From positions 345,979-409,978 of the forward strand of contig MNCI01004501.1 of the NCBI GenBank assembly GCA_015680685.1: DNA of 64,000 bases, read 5' to 3'. The stretch comes from Gnetum montanum (lineage: Eukaryota; Streptophyta; Gnetopsida; Gnetales; Gnetaceae). This document shows, piece after piece, positions 48,690-60,140 of the stretch. The notes beneath the pieces are model-generated. The model ran no database searches. It was not told the origin of the DNA and worked only from the letters and a program-made list of their open reading frames with translations. The translations under genes were made by a program, and so were the position numbers. How positions within the stretch are numbered: the first letter of the stretch is position 1; every line of letters starts with the position of its first letter.

Positions 48690-49072
48690 TTTTCCTTTGC
48701 TATTTTCATGTCGTATCTCCATGATAGCATCCATTCTTACTTGCACTTTTTTGGTTGATATAGCTTGGTCATGTTTTTAGTAATATGATATCCTACTTGT
48801 GCATGGCTAAGTTTCATTCTTATTAAGGTTTCTTGAAGCATGGGTGGTGCTAAACATTCTCGAGGCAAAATAATGTTGTCCTACAAATCTCTCCACCTTA
48901 GTTATTCATCCTAGTAAAATATAAATGTGAAATAAAAATAATATGGATCAATATAGGCATATAAAGTCTTTGTTTTCATAGGCTCACTTTAGTCTTCATC
49001 ATCATGTCTCTTATCATGAATCTTTTATGTCTCTTTGGTAGGTGATAACTTCTCTTTAAGTGTTGAAGTCAT
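48690..49072 (-). pseudogene. gag: H gag, N-terminal piece
   Basis: ATG at 49,072 (MTSTLKEKLSPTKE). The frame continues with YAYIDPYYFYFTFIFY, ILPRECLAPPMLQETLIRMKL, aligned with the N-terminal gag of the element at 52,976 (YAHPNEYVLSFTFVLH, MLQQTLM). The rest of the gene is displaced to 41,550 by the copia insertion. Confidence 0.65.
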
Positions 49073-49200
49073 ATTATGTGTTTGATGCTTTAGGTATGTG
49101 TTTGTATTATTAAAGTTGATTTAAAAATGTAAAAGATAAACCTTGTAATTTTTTATACAATGAACTCTATAAGATCAACTACTCAGCAAACATTAATACA
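49073..49200 (-). other. H untranslated leader
   Basis: AT-rich stretch between PBS and gag start. Confidence 0.5.
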
Positions 49201-49218
49201 TCTCTGACAACAATGCCA
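49201..49218 (-). promoter_or_regulatory. H primer-binding site, decayed tRNA-Asp type
   Basis: Minus strand TGGCATTGTTGTCAGAGA, derived from TGGCGCCGTTGCCGGGGA, one base from the LTR end. Confidence 0.65.
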
Positions 49219-49219
49219 A

Positions 49220-50111
49220 TGATGAGTGGTAAGGTACCCCAACACTCTACCATATAAGTCACTAGTGTTCACACATGATGAAATCATAATCTACAAATGG
49301 ATAATGTAAGTATGCTAGGAGTTGATAGTAGGTTTATGATCATATTCTTCCCACTTTGAGTAGTGAAGTTGAGGCATATGGTTTAACTCTCAATGAGGCA
49401 TATGATAAGTTAATGTTGTTAGGCTCAAATTACTCCTAGTGATGAACATAATGAAAGTGGGTATTAAATTTTAAGTCTAAGTAATCCTAGGAATGTAAAT
49501 GTACTCTAACCTTGTGTGATGAGCATTCAATCCTAGTTTTCTAATCAAATCTTGGACTCATGCAATCATTATTGAGATTACCAAGTGGGTTCATTATTAA
49601 GAAAATTAAGCAAAATGACTACTAGGTTATCAAACAATTACACTTTAATGCTCAAAACTAGTCATGCTCATTTTGCTTTACTAATGAATGTGTAAAGTAC
49701 TTGGAAATATATATATAGTTAAGCTAAGGTAAACAAGAAAATTAAGCTAAGTAAAACAAAAGAACTAAGGGAATGTTGCAATGATGAAAAATAGTCTCAA
49801 CCTTTATTACCGAGCAAGAATTGTTCCCATGTGAAATTCACTTAAATAAAGACACTGTATGATTGCTTAGCACCACACTATGGGCCTTCACTCTCTATTG
49901 ATAACTATTAAAACAAACTATAAGAGTCTAGCTTAGGTTGTAATGAAATTATTGTTACTTGTGCCCGCAAGTCTGAATATTTATAGGGTTGCATAACTCT
50001 TGAGACATCACATCAACAATGACAAAGGTTGGGCTATGACATCATAGCTATGATTTTGTAGATGTGATATCATATCTATGACATCATGGTTTCCAAAAAT
50101 TCAACTCATCA
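49220..50111 (-). repeat. H 5' LTR
   Basis: 892 bp, TGATGAGTGG...CAACTCATCA on the plus strand. Its right part aligns with 11,638-12,150. Confidence 0.88.
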
Positions 50112-51359
50112 AAAGTCAATGTAGTTTTAAGATTGCATTTTAAATTAGTGAAATTTAAACTTTTAATATTTTAATTTGAACTTTGTAAAGAACATCTTAC
50201 ATAAATTCTAAGTAGGGAAGGTAATTAGCAATACATTATGAGAATACATCTACATAAATTATTGCATATAATTTTGAGCAATATGTCCCATAAGTCCAAA
50301 TCCCAAATAAAATATTGCAAGAATGTGTTGATCAAGATTGACATAGGCAAAGCTTATGATGTCATTAGTTGATCATATATACGAGTGATATTAATAAAAT
50401 TTTGCTTTCCCTCTCATTGGACTAAGAAGCTCCATAGTTACTTTGAGGGCCTTCTTTTACCATCCTCTTTAAAGTATGTAGCTTTCCTTCCTTAAATGTC
50501 TTGGGACAAGGTATCCTCTCTTTTCTTTCCTTTTCATTCTAGTTACGAAAGGGCTTAACTATTATGTACCTTGTTTGTTTGCAATTGAAAAAATTTGAGG
50601 TACCCAACCAAATTTGAATTGTACTTTTTTCCAGTCAGTTTTTGGATAACACTTTTCTTTTCTAAAATGAAAAGCCAGCTTATGTGCATAGGCTTCATAT
50701 AAGTATTTTGCAATTTGCAAAAGTGTCTAGCTTAAAAGTTAATTTAGCTAATAGAAAACTTTTTGAAATTGAAAACTAACATTTTTTACTTATGTCCCTA
50801 AATACTCCTTGAATCAATCAAACTAGTTTCATAAATCTTTCTAGAGATTTTTTTTTTAAAATTTATAACTCAGTGTTGCTCAGTGGAATTGAACCTATGA
50901 CCTAGAATTATAAAGCCAAAAACATTTTAACTTTCAAGTGGATCAAAATATATTTGAACAATATAAAAGGTGGGGTATTGGATCATAAAAAAATAAATAA
51001 TATTATTAAAAATTTTATAGTACATTAAATTATTGAAGAGAGAGTCTAAAGAAAAAGCCCAATGATTTTGGAGATGTTCTTTTGGGTTTTCATCCTTATA
51101 ACCAATACTTAAAAACCTCCCCTCTAGAGTAGGAAAAGGATCAAACCTTACCCTTATTCAAAAGCATCCTCATGGATTTTCACTTTTTACTAAAGGATTT
51201 CTTATAATGAGAAGGAGAAAACTCTCACATCAATTGGAATTAATGAACAAATATCAATAAAAGCTGAAAGCATCCCATATTTGAGCCTCTAAAACAAAAA
51301 GAAATTAATGTTATAGAGAATAAATAAATTGTACAATTTTCATTATGAGCTTTCTTCCT
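50112..51359. other. Unassigned AT-rich DNA outside H
   Basis: No gene or LTR recognised, apart from a tRNA-like fragment at 50,880-50,943. This may be the oldest layer of sequence in the window. Confidence 0.5.
50880..50943 (-). repeat. tRNA-like fragment (SINE or tRNA relic)
   Basis: On the minus strand a perfect B-box match GGTTCAATTCC (50,885-50,895) is preceded by TATAATTCTAGGTC, which resembles the anticodon/variable part of plant elongator tRNA-Met (CATAATCCTGAGGTC). The A-box half is weak. No tail or duplication seen. Confidence 0.4.
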
Positions 51360-52900
51360 TAAATTTGTAGCTAAAAAGTAATCTCTTTGAGAATCTATTA
51401 TTTAACTCCTAAAGAGATATCATAATTATGCTCTTGCTTCTAGAAAATAAATGTACACTGAAGCTTTCAAAAAGAGTAGAGAAAAAGTGCTTGAAGACGT
51501 TCTCAAATGCAAAAAAATAAAGTGCATAAAGTAAGTTGATCACCAAGAATGAATTCATTGATTTTTGGTTAAAACTTGTTACAAATTCTAGATGTCCATT
51601 TCCAAGCATATTGACTCATAGGACACTAGCAAAACATGAGAAAATTATTTTTCACTTCTTTAAAACATTAAGAAGAAAAATTTCTCATATTTTTAAGATA
51701 AGTGTGACATTGATGAATAAGAAACCATAAAACATACATATGTTAGATAATATAGAAGCTCTCTAAATATCTTTCATTTCCCTCATCCAAAAGTACGATG
51801 ATAATTACATCTTTCAAGCCTTATTAAGTTTGTCATGAACAGAATTATTCTTTATAATAATCCCATAAGTAATTTTCAAATTAAAAGAAAATAAATTTTC
51901 CATCCTTTCAAAAAATTCCAGAAAATACTCATGCAAATTATTGTCAACTTTAAATAAATTCTCAAGATTAGAAATTAATTTTTTACAATTATTTTTCTTT
52001 CTCTTCAAACCATAGAGGCTAAAAGCTTCATTCCAAGTAATCCATCTATTATGCATACATAGAAAAGAAACTACAATGATATTAAATTTACTCCAAGTGG
52101 TACATAATCTAGATGTATTAGCAATCTAAGCTCCTTCATTTAAAGGAAGCCACCATAGCTAATTTGCTAATATCTTCTAAAACTAGAATATGATTAGAAT
52201 TTTAATATTTACTAAGTTTGCACCATGTCTTTCAAGTTTTTTCTAAGAATTAGAGAACCATAAATAGAAATGGCTTGAGGAAAAAGAAGATAGTGAAGAA
52301 AGTTATCAGAACCCAGTATTATCATTCTTATGTTTTTCTTGCATAAGTCTATTTCTTAAAATGAGCATCCAAGAAACATCTCTATTAATGCACTTTAAAA
52401 TTCATTTATATACAAGAAAAAAATCCTAGTTATAATAATTAATGAGGCCAAGTCCTCTATCTTCCTTGTTACTAATACAAATATCCCAAGAAACTCTAGA
52501 AAAGCATTTTCTATATTTCTTAGTAGACTAGAGAAACTGATGGATAATATGATCACTTCTGTTATAATAAGCTTTAGAAAAATTCCAACAACCATAGTAA
52601 CAAACATGGGTTGATTAAACCATTTTCTTAATAACTAAAACTTTGTTAACAAGGGTGAGCTTTTCTTCTTTTCATTTATAAATCTTCTTTTCAATTTTAT
52701 CAAACACATAATTTTATAAAATAGTAAGATTAGGCTAAAAAAGGTATTCTAAAAATTTTAACACTAGATTTTTTTCCAAGATTTTCCAAGGCTTGACAAT
52801 AACCCACCCATCAATATTATCATTATAATAAACATTAAATTTTTACCAATTGATTTAAGAGCCAAATAACATGCAGTAAAATTACAATCTAGATAAAAAA
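51360..52900 (-). pseudogene. LINE (L1-type) ORF2 remnant, C-terminal part
   Basis: Reading the minus strand with frameshifts gives FDKIEKKIYK, KLTLVNKVLVIKKMV, then WNFSKAYYNRSDHIIHQFLW, RVSWDICISN, EDRGLGLIN (about 52,690-52,430). These match the region after the RT palm of plant L1-type LINEs, where the pattern is FLW...W..C..K..GGLG. Further down, RWITWNEAFSLYGLKRKK (52,056-51,990) fits the ORF2 C-terminus. RT palm and endonuclease are absent, so it is 5'-truncated or cut by the element at 52,976. Many stops. Confidence 0.7.
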
Positions 52901-52975
52901 GTACTAATATGTTGCAAAGAATTATTAATCATAAAAAAGAATTATCTACAATGTGCAAGTTAAGAAATTACCTAC

Positions 52976-53869
52976 TGATGAAGCATCAAAGTGTTACATC
53001 AATGGATCCCCATCGACATGATGCCATCTATATGGTGTTGCTCATCAATGAGGCCACATCGACGTAGTGTTTTTTGCATTTATGAGGCCCCATCAACACA
53101 GCTCCACAATAAAGTCTATAAATACATGCTCACCAACTATGTTTAGGGATGTGTTGTCATAGTTGTAGCAAAGCTCTTACAATTTTATCATTTGAGAGTT
53201 AGAATATTTTTTTGAGTGCCTACAGTAGAAGTCAAAAAATGTACAGATTTTTATTTGAACACTAATACACCTGAGGACATCAATGTGAATGTTAATAAAG
53301 ATGATTCTTTTGATCAAACCTTGTAGCACTTGAAATAGATTAATGATTTATTTATGCATTTACTATTTTCGTTAATTACTCAATTAATTAAGATATGTAA
53401 GAATTTAATTAATTAGCTAACTAAGCTAAATAAATTAAATACATAAGTACAACTACTTCTAGCATAACATACAACACTTGGTAATCCTAGCAATGCTTAT
53501 CGCTTGGTAACCCAATAGTGTTGTATGTGTTCAAGATGTGTGTGAAAAGTGGGATTGGATGTTTATGTTAGGATAGCTAGTTACTAATTAGCAATTTGAT
53601 TAGCTAAGTTGGTTAATAAATTAAGTTTCAGCTTTGTATTAATCATAGGTGAATAAACTATTAAATAATAGAAATCATGTACCCCAATTACACTTAACCA
53701 TACAACTAAGCTTTACAAGTGTAGTTGGGAAGACAATGATCATCACAATTAGGTTTCACCTCCTAGAACCAACATACTTAGGAACTTAAGGCCTGTGGAA
53801 TTTAACTAGATTGCACATGAATGCTTATAATTTGTATGGTTGAACATAGGCTATACTCACCATTTATCA
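52976..53869 (+). repeat. A1 5' LTR
   Basis: 894 bp, TGATGAAGC...ATTTATCA. Its U5 end resembles the other Athila-type LTRs; its U3 has its own repeats (CATCGACATGATG, CATCGACGTAG). TATA box CTATAAATAC near 53,116. Confidence 0.8.
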
Positions 53870-53870
53870 T

Positions 53871-53888
53871 TGGTGTTGTTGCTAAGGA
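53871..53888 (+). promoter_or_regulatory. A1 primer-binding site, decayed tRNA-Asp type
   Basis: TGGTGTTGTTGCTAAGGA, derived from TGGCGCCGTTGCCGGGGA by C-to-T and G-to-A changes. Confidence 0.75.
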
Positions 53889-54031
53889 CCTTTAGTTTGT
53901 TACATGCGTAATCTAGGACTTAGTGAAAAATTTTTAACATCATTGGAATGAATCCTAAAGTCATATAATACATCAAAATACCAAAAAAAATTATAAGAAA
54001 TCACACTGCATTTCTTGTCTTATAATACAAT

Positions 54032-56470
54032 ATGTCTTCTTCTCATAGGAGTGATTCTCTGTCCAAGTCTAACAAAGTAAATCAATAGGTGCCCCAGCAA
54101 TACAAAGTGATATATGCTCATCCTAATGAGTATGTACTCAGTTTCACCTTTGTCCTACACTAGGATGAACAATTGTAGTGGTGAGACATGGAAGGCAACA
54201 TTGTGTTTCCACTTGATTAATCCATTCCTGCGATGCTCCAACAAACTCTTATGTAGTTGGGCATCCAATGGATTCATGCTAAATATGTTGTGTAGGATAC
54301 TGATGCCAGGGATTATCATCCCATTGATGCACAACATCTGAGGGATTGACAACTAGAGCAACATTACAAATTTGCAAAGGGGAAGTGGTCTAATGATTTC
54401 TCATTCTTGATGTACCAAAAAGATGGTGGAGAACCATTCTTTGGGTGTTTTTCATACAAAAAGACTCCTCTTTTTAACTTCAATGAAGAAGGTTAAAACT
54501 AGAACTTATAGTCCACGATCCATAATCTTGGTTCTAGTAAGAACAGATTTCATGACAAAGGGAAATCCAAGGAGAAGAGTCATGGTAGGAATGTAGGTAA
54601 GTAGCATGATCATGATTGTGGCTACAACCACTAAAGAGGGGATGGCAGGCACTATGATTATGCTAGTCCTCCTTCCTCTTCACCTTCATCATCATCTTCT
54701 TCCTCTTCCAGCTCTGAATGCAATCATAGGTGGCACGATCATGATGGAGGTGACCGATAGGACCAAGAAAGACTCATCTCCACAAACGAAGGGTTACTAG
54801 AGGGCATCATAAGCACCAAGATCATAGCTATGATGAGCCTTTGCTTTCTTGTTGAAGTATGCTAAACATCATAGAGGTAGTGAGAATTCTGACAAGGCAC
54901 ATGAAAGATAGTAGGATCAAGAGGCTAGATATGAACAACATCCCCAAGTTTGAGGGGGGATATAATTCTGATCTAGAATATCATCTTTATGCTTTTCATG
55001 ATGCCTATGCCTTACAAAACATAGAAAATAATAGGCAAAAGATTAAGTTATTTCCCAAGACACTTATCAAAGAAGCAGAAAGCTAGTACTAGTCCTTGGA
55101 GCCAAAATTAATCCATAGATGGAGTATGATGCTCAAACTATTCAACAACAAGTATCAAACATACTCCCAAGTATTTAGCTTGAGAAGGAAAATCCAAGAT
55201 TGGAAGCAAGGAACACATGAATTCTTGGATGCCATCATGGGAAGATATTATTCCTTATTACATTGATGCCTTGGCCATGCTTTCTCTTAGTAGGAACAAC
55301 TTCACCACATCATAGATGGGCTTCACTCTAAAACGAGGAGAACTATTGGGATCTACACCTAAGGAAGATTGTCTAAATTAAGAGCCCATTAGATCTAAAG
55401 GCTGATTGAGTAAGTAGAAAAAGAAGAAGGAGAGTTGAGAAAATGTGAAAGTGCAAAAAAATATAACCAAGATCCTTCCATTCACAAGAGGGAGGTTCAA
55501 TTTTGTGACAGTGAGGAGGAATCATCACTTGATGAGGTGGTGAATTTGAAAACTTTAAAATTTTACCTTTGAAATTTTGGCTAAGGTAGATTAGTTATGG
55601 AATCCTATGGATAGTAGATTTCAAGCTATCCTATAAATTTTTGAATATTTCAAAGAACAAGGTAGTGATCATGACTATAGGAGGTAGCAAAAAGCTAAAT
55701 GTACTAATCAAAGGGCTAAGGGAAAGACTTCTCTAGTACAGGAAGTTGCAAAAAATGAATTAGATGATGATGGTGGGTGTGACATCTATCAATATGAACA
55801 TCTTAAGGAATGTTTCCCCATCATGTCACACTTATAAGAGTCTAGGATGTATGCTTTAATTCCATGACTAGCAAAAAGACAAACACCTAGAATATTACCT
55901 TATCCAATAGCAACAACAATATTATGCAAGTGAAACTCCACTACAAATGGACAGAAGGATCAATAGTGGCAACACGCATAGTCATGGTTGCTACCACTAC
56001 CAAGGTAGCAGTATCCTTACAGATAACCTGATCCATATGGGTATTACATTCAACAAACCCTATCTCCACATGACTCTTCTAGTCATGTTTCTTCTTTCCA
56101 ACATCACTACTACCCTCCTAAATACTATAGAGCTCATTCTCCACATTCTAGGAGGGATACCACATTCTATTCTTAATCCTTCTCCTATTCCTCCATCCTC
56201 AACATAGCTACCACCTACTCCATCCATGTAGTGTGAACTTCTAGCCTAGTCACAGCAATGTAATGCTACCAGGGCTATCAATCTACAACTAGTTTATCAA
56301 TTGAGTGGTTTAGAACCACATGCTCAAAAAATGCCATTCTTCCAAAGCAATAGCCCTACTATGCCCTCATAGAATTAGGTGGCTAGTCACCCTACTCCTA
56401 CCTCATCCTTTGCAAACCATTCCATTGGGAACCCTTCAAACCAAATGCCATCCAAAATCCATACTATTAT
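54032..56470 (+). pseudogene. gag: A1 gag
   Basis: Starts at ATG 54,032 (MSSSHRSDSLSKSNK). Blocks in order: YAHPNEYVLSFTFVLH; HYKFAKGKWSNDFSF; LDMNNIPKFEGGYNSD and AFHDAYALQNIE (54,920-55,020); LKLFNNKYQTYSQ, LRRKIQDWKQGTHEF, GRYYSLL (55,130-55,260); zinc-knuckle relic CDIYQYEHLKECFPIMSH (55,780-55,830); a Tyr/Pro-rich tail (56,000-56,200). It forms the particle shell. Frameshifts and more than ten stops. It aligns with the gag of H and of the element at 60,141, so all three belong to one family. Confidence 0.8.
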
Positions 56471-56918
56471 TCTCACTCATGTAATATCTAATTGGATTTG
56501 AGTTGGCAACCTTCCTAGAAAATTAGATGATCCTGGAAGTCCTCTTATCTATTTATAGATTACTGGGAATGAACCATGTAAAGCTCTTCTTGATTTAGGT
56601 TCTAGTGTTAACTTGATTTCTCATGGGATGTATAATGCATAAAACCTACTACCTCTCAAGAAGAGAAATATCCTATTAGAATTGGTAGATCAATCCATTA
56701 CTATTCCATTGGAACTAGTAGAAGACATTGTGACCATCATCTTTGAGTGGTCTTTTCCTACTTATTTCCTAGTAATCAAAGTTGAGATTTGCAAAGGGAA
56801 CTTTCCAATCATTATGGGAAGGGCATGGCTAAGCACTATTAATGCAAGAATGGGCATCAAAGATCTTTCTCTGGAGGTATCTAAAGAAAATACATTTGTA
56901 AAGATCAGGAAGAAGTGA
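56471..56918 (+). pseudogene. A1 aspartic protease
   Basis: Active-site segment KALLDLGSSVNLIS (about 56,590-56,632; D-L-G is normal in Athila proteases), then LVDQSITIPLELVEDI, and the second signature FPIIMGRAWLSTINARMGIKD in the open frame 56,682-56,918. Same reading order as the Athila protease. The remainder up to RT (56,919-57,420) is a decayed linker without a clear domain. Confidence 0.8.
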
Positions 56919-57419
56919 GTTCCATGCATCATGTATAGTGATACAGGGTGCAATTTCATGTAGAAACTTTGGTCCCTGAAACAAGCATCTATTTCTACAT
57001 GCAAGTAGTATGCACATGAAGTAGATATTCAAAGGTTTCTATTCATATCAAGCACAAAATAAGAGGGCATCCAATGGCTAACTACTAATTCTAAAAGCAG
57101 CACAATATGCATGGAACCTACTAAGAGCCTGACAAGTGCTTATGTTGCATGCATGGATGAACTAGAGTAAGTTTATCATCAACTTCCTAATAATAAAAGT
57201 GATTATACCAATTGGAGAGAGTTGGAGATCCCTAAGAATTTCAAGCAAGAGTCCCTAAAGTTGAAAGCTCTACCTGCCAATCTAGAATATGTGTTCTTGA
57301 AAAATGGCAAGTTGGTCATAATTTATGTCAAAATTGATCCTAAGTGAAAAGAAAAATTCTTGGAACTGGTCAAAAATTGGCCAATATTCTTTGCCTAGTC
57401 ATATCCTAAAGTCATCAAA

Positions 57420-58690
57420 ATTGATCCACGAATATGTCAACACCACATTTATACCGATCCAAAATTGAAGCAAATCATCAAAGAAGAGATTGAGCAACTC
57501 CTTAAGGTAGGGTGTATCTACCCCATTGTAGATAGCGAGTGGGTTAGCTCACTCATAATAGTGCCAAAGAGAGGTGGAAATGGTGGGTTTTTATCAACTT
57601 TAGGCTATTAAACATGGCAACATTCAAAGATCATTTTCTATTACCATTCATTGATCAAGTGTTGAACACCATATCTAAACATTCCTATTACAGTTTTCTA
57701 GATGGTTATAGTAGCTATAACCAAATCTAGATTGCACTAGAAGACTAGCTCAAAACAATATTCATGAGTCCCTGGGGGACCTTTGCATATCACAAGATGC
57801 CTTTTGATCTATGCAATGCTCCTACCACCTTCCAACGCCTAGTCTTAAGCATCTTTTAGTAGTAGATTGGTAGCAAAGTGAAAGTTTTTATGAATAACTT
57901 CTCCACTTATGGTGCTACATTCAAGAAAGCCTTAGACCACTACTTGACCACCTTGAGCAAGTACTACAAAGATGTGTGAAAATAAACTTATGAATCAATT
58001 CACAAAAGAGCCATCTCATGGTCTAAGAAGGCATTGTACTAGAGCATAGAATTTCATAAGGGATCAAGGTAAAACCAAAAAAGATAATGGTCATCCAAGA
58101 AATCACATGCCAACTAGAAATTGTCAAAAATGTTCAACCATTTCTTGGACACACTAGCTACTACCAATGATTTATAGAGAATTTCTATAAGATCACAAAA
58201 TTGTTGGTTGATCTAATGAAGAAAAATGCTCCATTCATCTGGACTAAAGAATGTGAAAATGCATTTCAAACCCTCAAGCAGAAGCTTAAAAAGACTCTAA
58301 TTCTATGAGAACCTAACTCATCCAAATCATTTCATATAATGATAAATTCATCTAATTTTACCTTGAGAGCTATGGTTATACAATTGGATGATAAGAAACA
58401 TCCATATTATATCCACTATGTAAGTTGAAGCAGTGTGGATGCACAATTGAATTACACCACCACAAAAAAAGAATTGATGATAGTGGTGTATGCTCTGGAA
58501 AGGTTTAGGCACTATGTTCTTGAATATAAAGTATTTGTTTACACTAATCATACTATCATCTACTTCCTCATGAACAAGCCAACAGTGAACCACCATGTCA
58601 TAAGGTATCTAGTGATCTTATAGGAATTCAATTTCACAATGGTAGATTAAAAGGAAACTAAGAATGTGATCACTCATCATCTCTCATAGT
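57420..58690 (+). pseudogene. A1 reverse transcriptase and RNase H
   Basis: RT blocks: KLKQIIKEEIEQLLKVGCIY and SEWVSSLIIVPKRGG (57,460-57,575), FLDGYSSYNQ (about 57,695-57,725), SPWGTFAYHKMPFDLCNAP (57,765-57,820). The active site reads VFMNNFS (57,884-57,905), with both catalytic Asp codons changed to Asn by G-to-A. Thumb region FLGHTSYYQ. RNase H: SVDAQLNYTTTKKELMIVVYALERFRHYVLEYKVFVYTNHT (58,435-58,560), normally TDH at its end. Many stops. The wording of the motifs is closest to Athila-type polymerases. A dead copy. Confidence 0.85.
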
Positions 58691-58879
58691 TATGATGGGA
58701 TAGCAAAGAGGAGGAGAGTCCACTCTCTAACCAATTTTTTAATGAACTCCTCTTTGCTAGTGTAATAAATGAAAAAGTGCCCATAGAACCAAAATGGTAT
58801 GAGGGCATTCTCACTTATATTTTTACTCAAGAGATGCCATAAAATCTAGACTACAGGAAGAAACAATAGTTTCCTCATT

Positions 58880-60044
58880 AGGCCAAACACCTCATAAAAG
58901 TCAATGGACACTTTTACAAGGTGTGCAACGATGGCCTAGTTAGTTGATATGTACCTAATGTTGATCAACTATGCATTCTCTAGTATGCTCATGAAGGTCC
59001 TTGCAAAGGCCACTATGTAGAGAGATGTATGACCATAAAAATCTTGATGGTAAGATACTATTGGCCCATAATCTACAAGGATGCTCACCAATCTATCTAA
59101 TCTTGTGAATGCTACCAATGAGATGATGGGATCACCACATGAATGCAAGATCCTCAATAGTGGATTCAGCATTGGAATCCTTTGACATATGGGACATTGA
59201 CTTCATGGATCCCATCATATCTATGTCAAATGGAAAGGCATATATAATCATCACCATTAATTACTACACAAAATGGGCAAAATCAGTAGCAATCATTGAT
59301 TGCACATCATCCACTACTACTTGATTTGTACAATAGCACATTGTAAACAAGTTTGGAACAACACATGCACTAATTTCTAATAATGGAACACACTTCTCAG
59401 GCATCATTTTTTGAAAAATCATGCAACTCTTTGGGGTTAAACATAAATTTAAAACACCCTATCATCCCCAAGCCAACAGTCCAGTAGAGGTTACTAATAG
59501 GAAGATCAAAAAGATTCTAACAAGAACTATTAGCATATATAGGAGAGATTGAAGCACAAAACTCGATGATGCCCTTTGGGCCTAACACTCAACATGGAAA
59601 CTTCCTATTGGCTTCTCTCCCTATGAGTTGGTGTATGGAAAACTTCCAATGCTCTCAATTCAATCTAAGCTCTATACACTTTCAACAACCTATGACTTGG
59701 ACCTTGATGTTAGCCTAACACAAAAGAAAAGATTAATCAACCTAAATGTGCTAGATAAAAACTGATTAGTGATCCCATCCTTGAATGAAGTGCACAAGGC
59801 ATTCAACAAACAATGTCATGATCTTGGAATACAAAAAGAGAAATTTCAACTAGAAGATAATGTTCTCTACTGGAATCCCACACATGTACCTTAATGAACT
59901 AAGTTCTAAACATTGTGGAAGGTACCTTATATAATTGATGAAACCTTTCCTTCTAGTACCATGATCATATATAAACCTGAAAGCCTAACCAAGAAGTAGT
60001 TGATCAACATCCAACAAGTAAAGCCTTTCCATGAGCCCAAGTAA
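58880..60044 (+). pseudogene. A1 integrase
   Basis: Zinc domain relic YAHEGPCKGHYVER, YYWPIIYKDAHQ, CECYQ (58,980-59,120). The catalytic core starts IWDIDFMDPII (first Asp, 59,190-59,225). The second Asp region reads ISNNGTHFSG, where Asn replaces Asp. PYHPQANSPVEVTNRKIKKIL (59,458-59,520) holds the catalytic Glu. Then KLPIGFSPYELVYGKLP and a C-terminal part ending KPFHEPK and TAA (60,042-60,044). This order fits Athila integrase; no chromodomain. Stops: several. Confidence 0.85.
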
Positions 60045-60114
60045 GCCATTGCAACAAATACCTCAATAGATGGGAAACTATGCTTAATTTTTTGGATCTC
60101 CTCCTTCTAACTCA

Positions 60115-60127
60115 GTCATGGGGGAGA
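60115..60127 (+). promoter_or_regulatory. A1 polypurine-tract-like sequence
   Basis: TCATGGGGGAGATG, like TCATGGGGGTA next to the H 3' LTR, but 13 bp short of the LTR at 60,141. This suggests the A1 3' LTR started here and was replaced or interrupted. Confidence 0.5.
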
Positions 60128-60140
60128 TGGCTATCCTTTC

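Larger units (their letters stand above)
11638..50111 (-). mobile_element. H: old Athila-like Ty3/gypsy element, host of most other insertions
   Basis: Minus-strand element rebuilt from pieces: LTR remnant 11,638-12,150; PPT; sense extra ORF 14,845-12,555; PR about 17,660-17,150; gag in five pieces (18,302-17,660; 39,739-38,109; 41,550-41,316; 49,072-48,690); PBS 49,218-49,201; 5' LTR 49,220-50,111. E2, a solo LTR and a copia element interrupt gag, and E1 interrupts the 3' LTR. Gag resembles the elements at 52,976 and 60,141. I find no RT, RNase H or integrase, so this copy looks internally deleted. The left end of H lies beyond E1, outside the window. Confidence 0.8.
52976..60140 (+). mobile_element. 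A1: old Athila-like Ty3/gypsy element
   Basis: Plus strand: 5' LTR 52,976-53,869, tRNA-Asp-type PBS, gag, PR, RT, RNase H, integrase and a PPT-like sequence near 60,115-60,127. The 3' LTR is not found: the LTR that follows at 60,141 has a different U3 and much less decay. Heavily decayed, with catalytic Asp-to-Asn changes in RT and integrase. Confidence 0.85.

Noticed and set aside
51536-51730. 64-codon plus-strand frame
   Set aside because: Opposite to and overlapping the end of the LINE remnant; no recognisable similarity.
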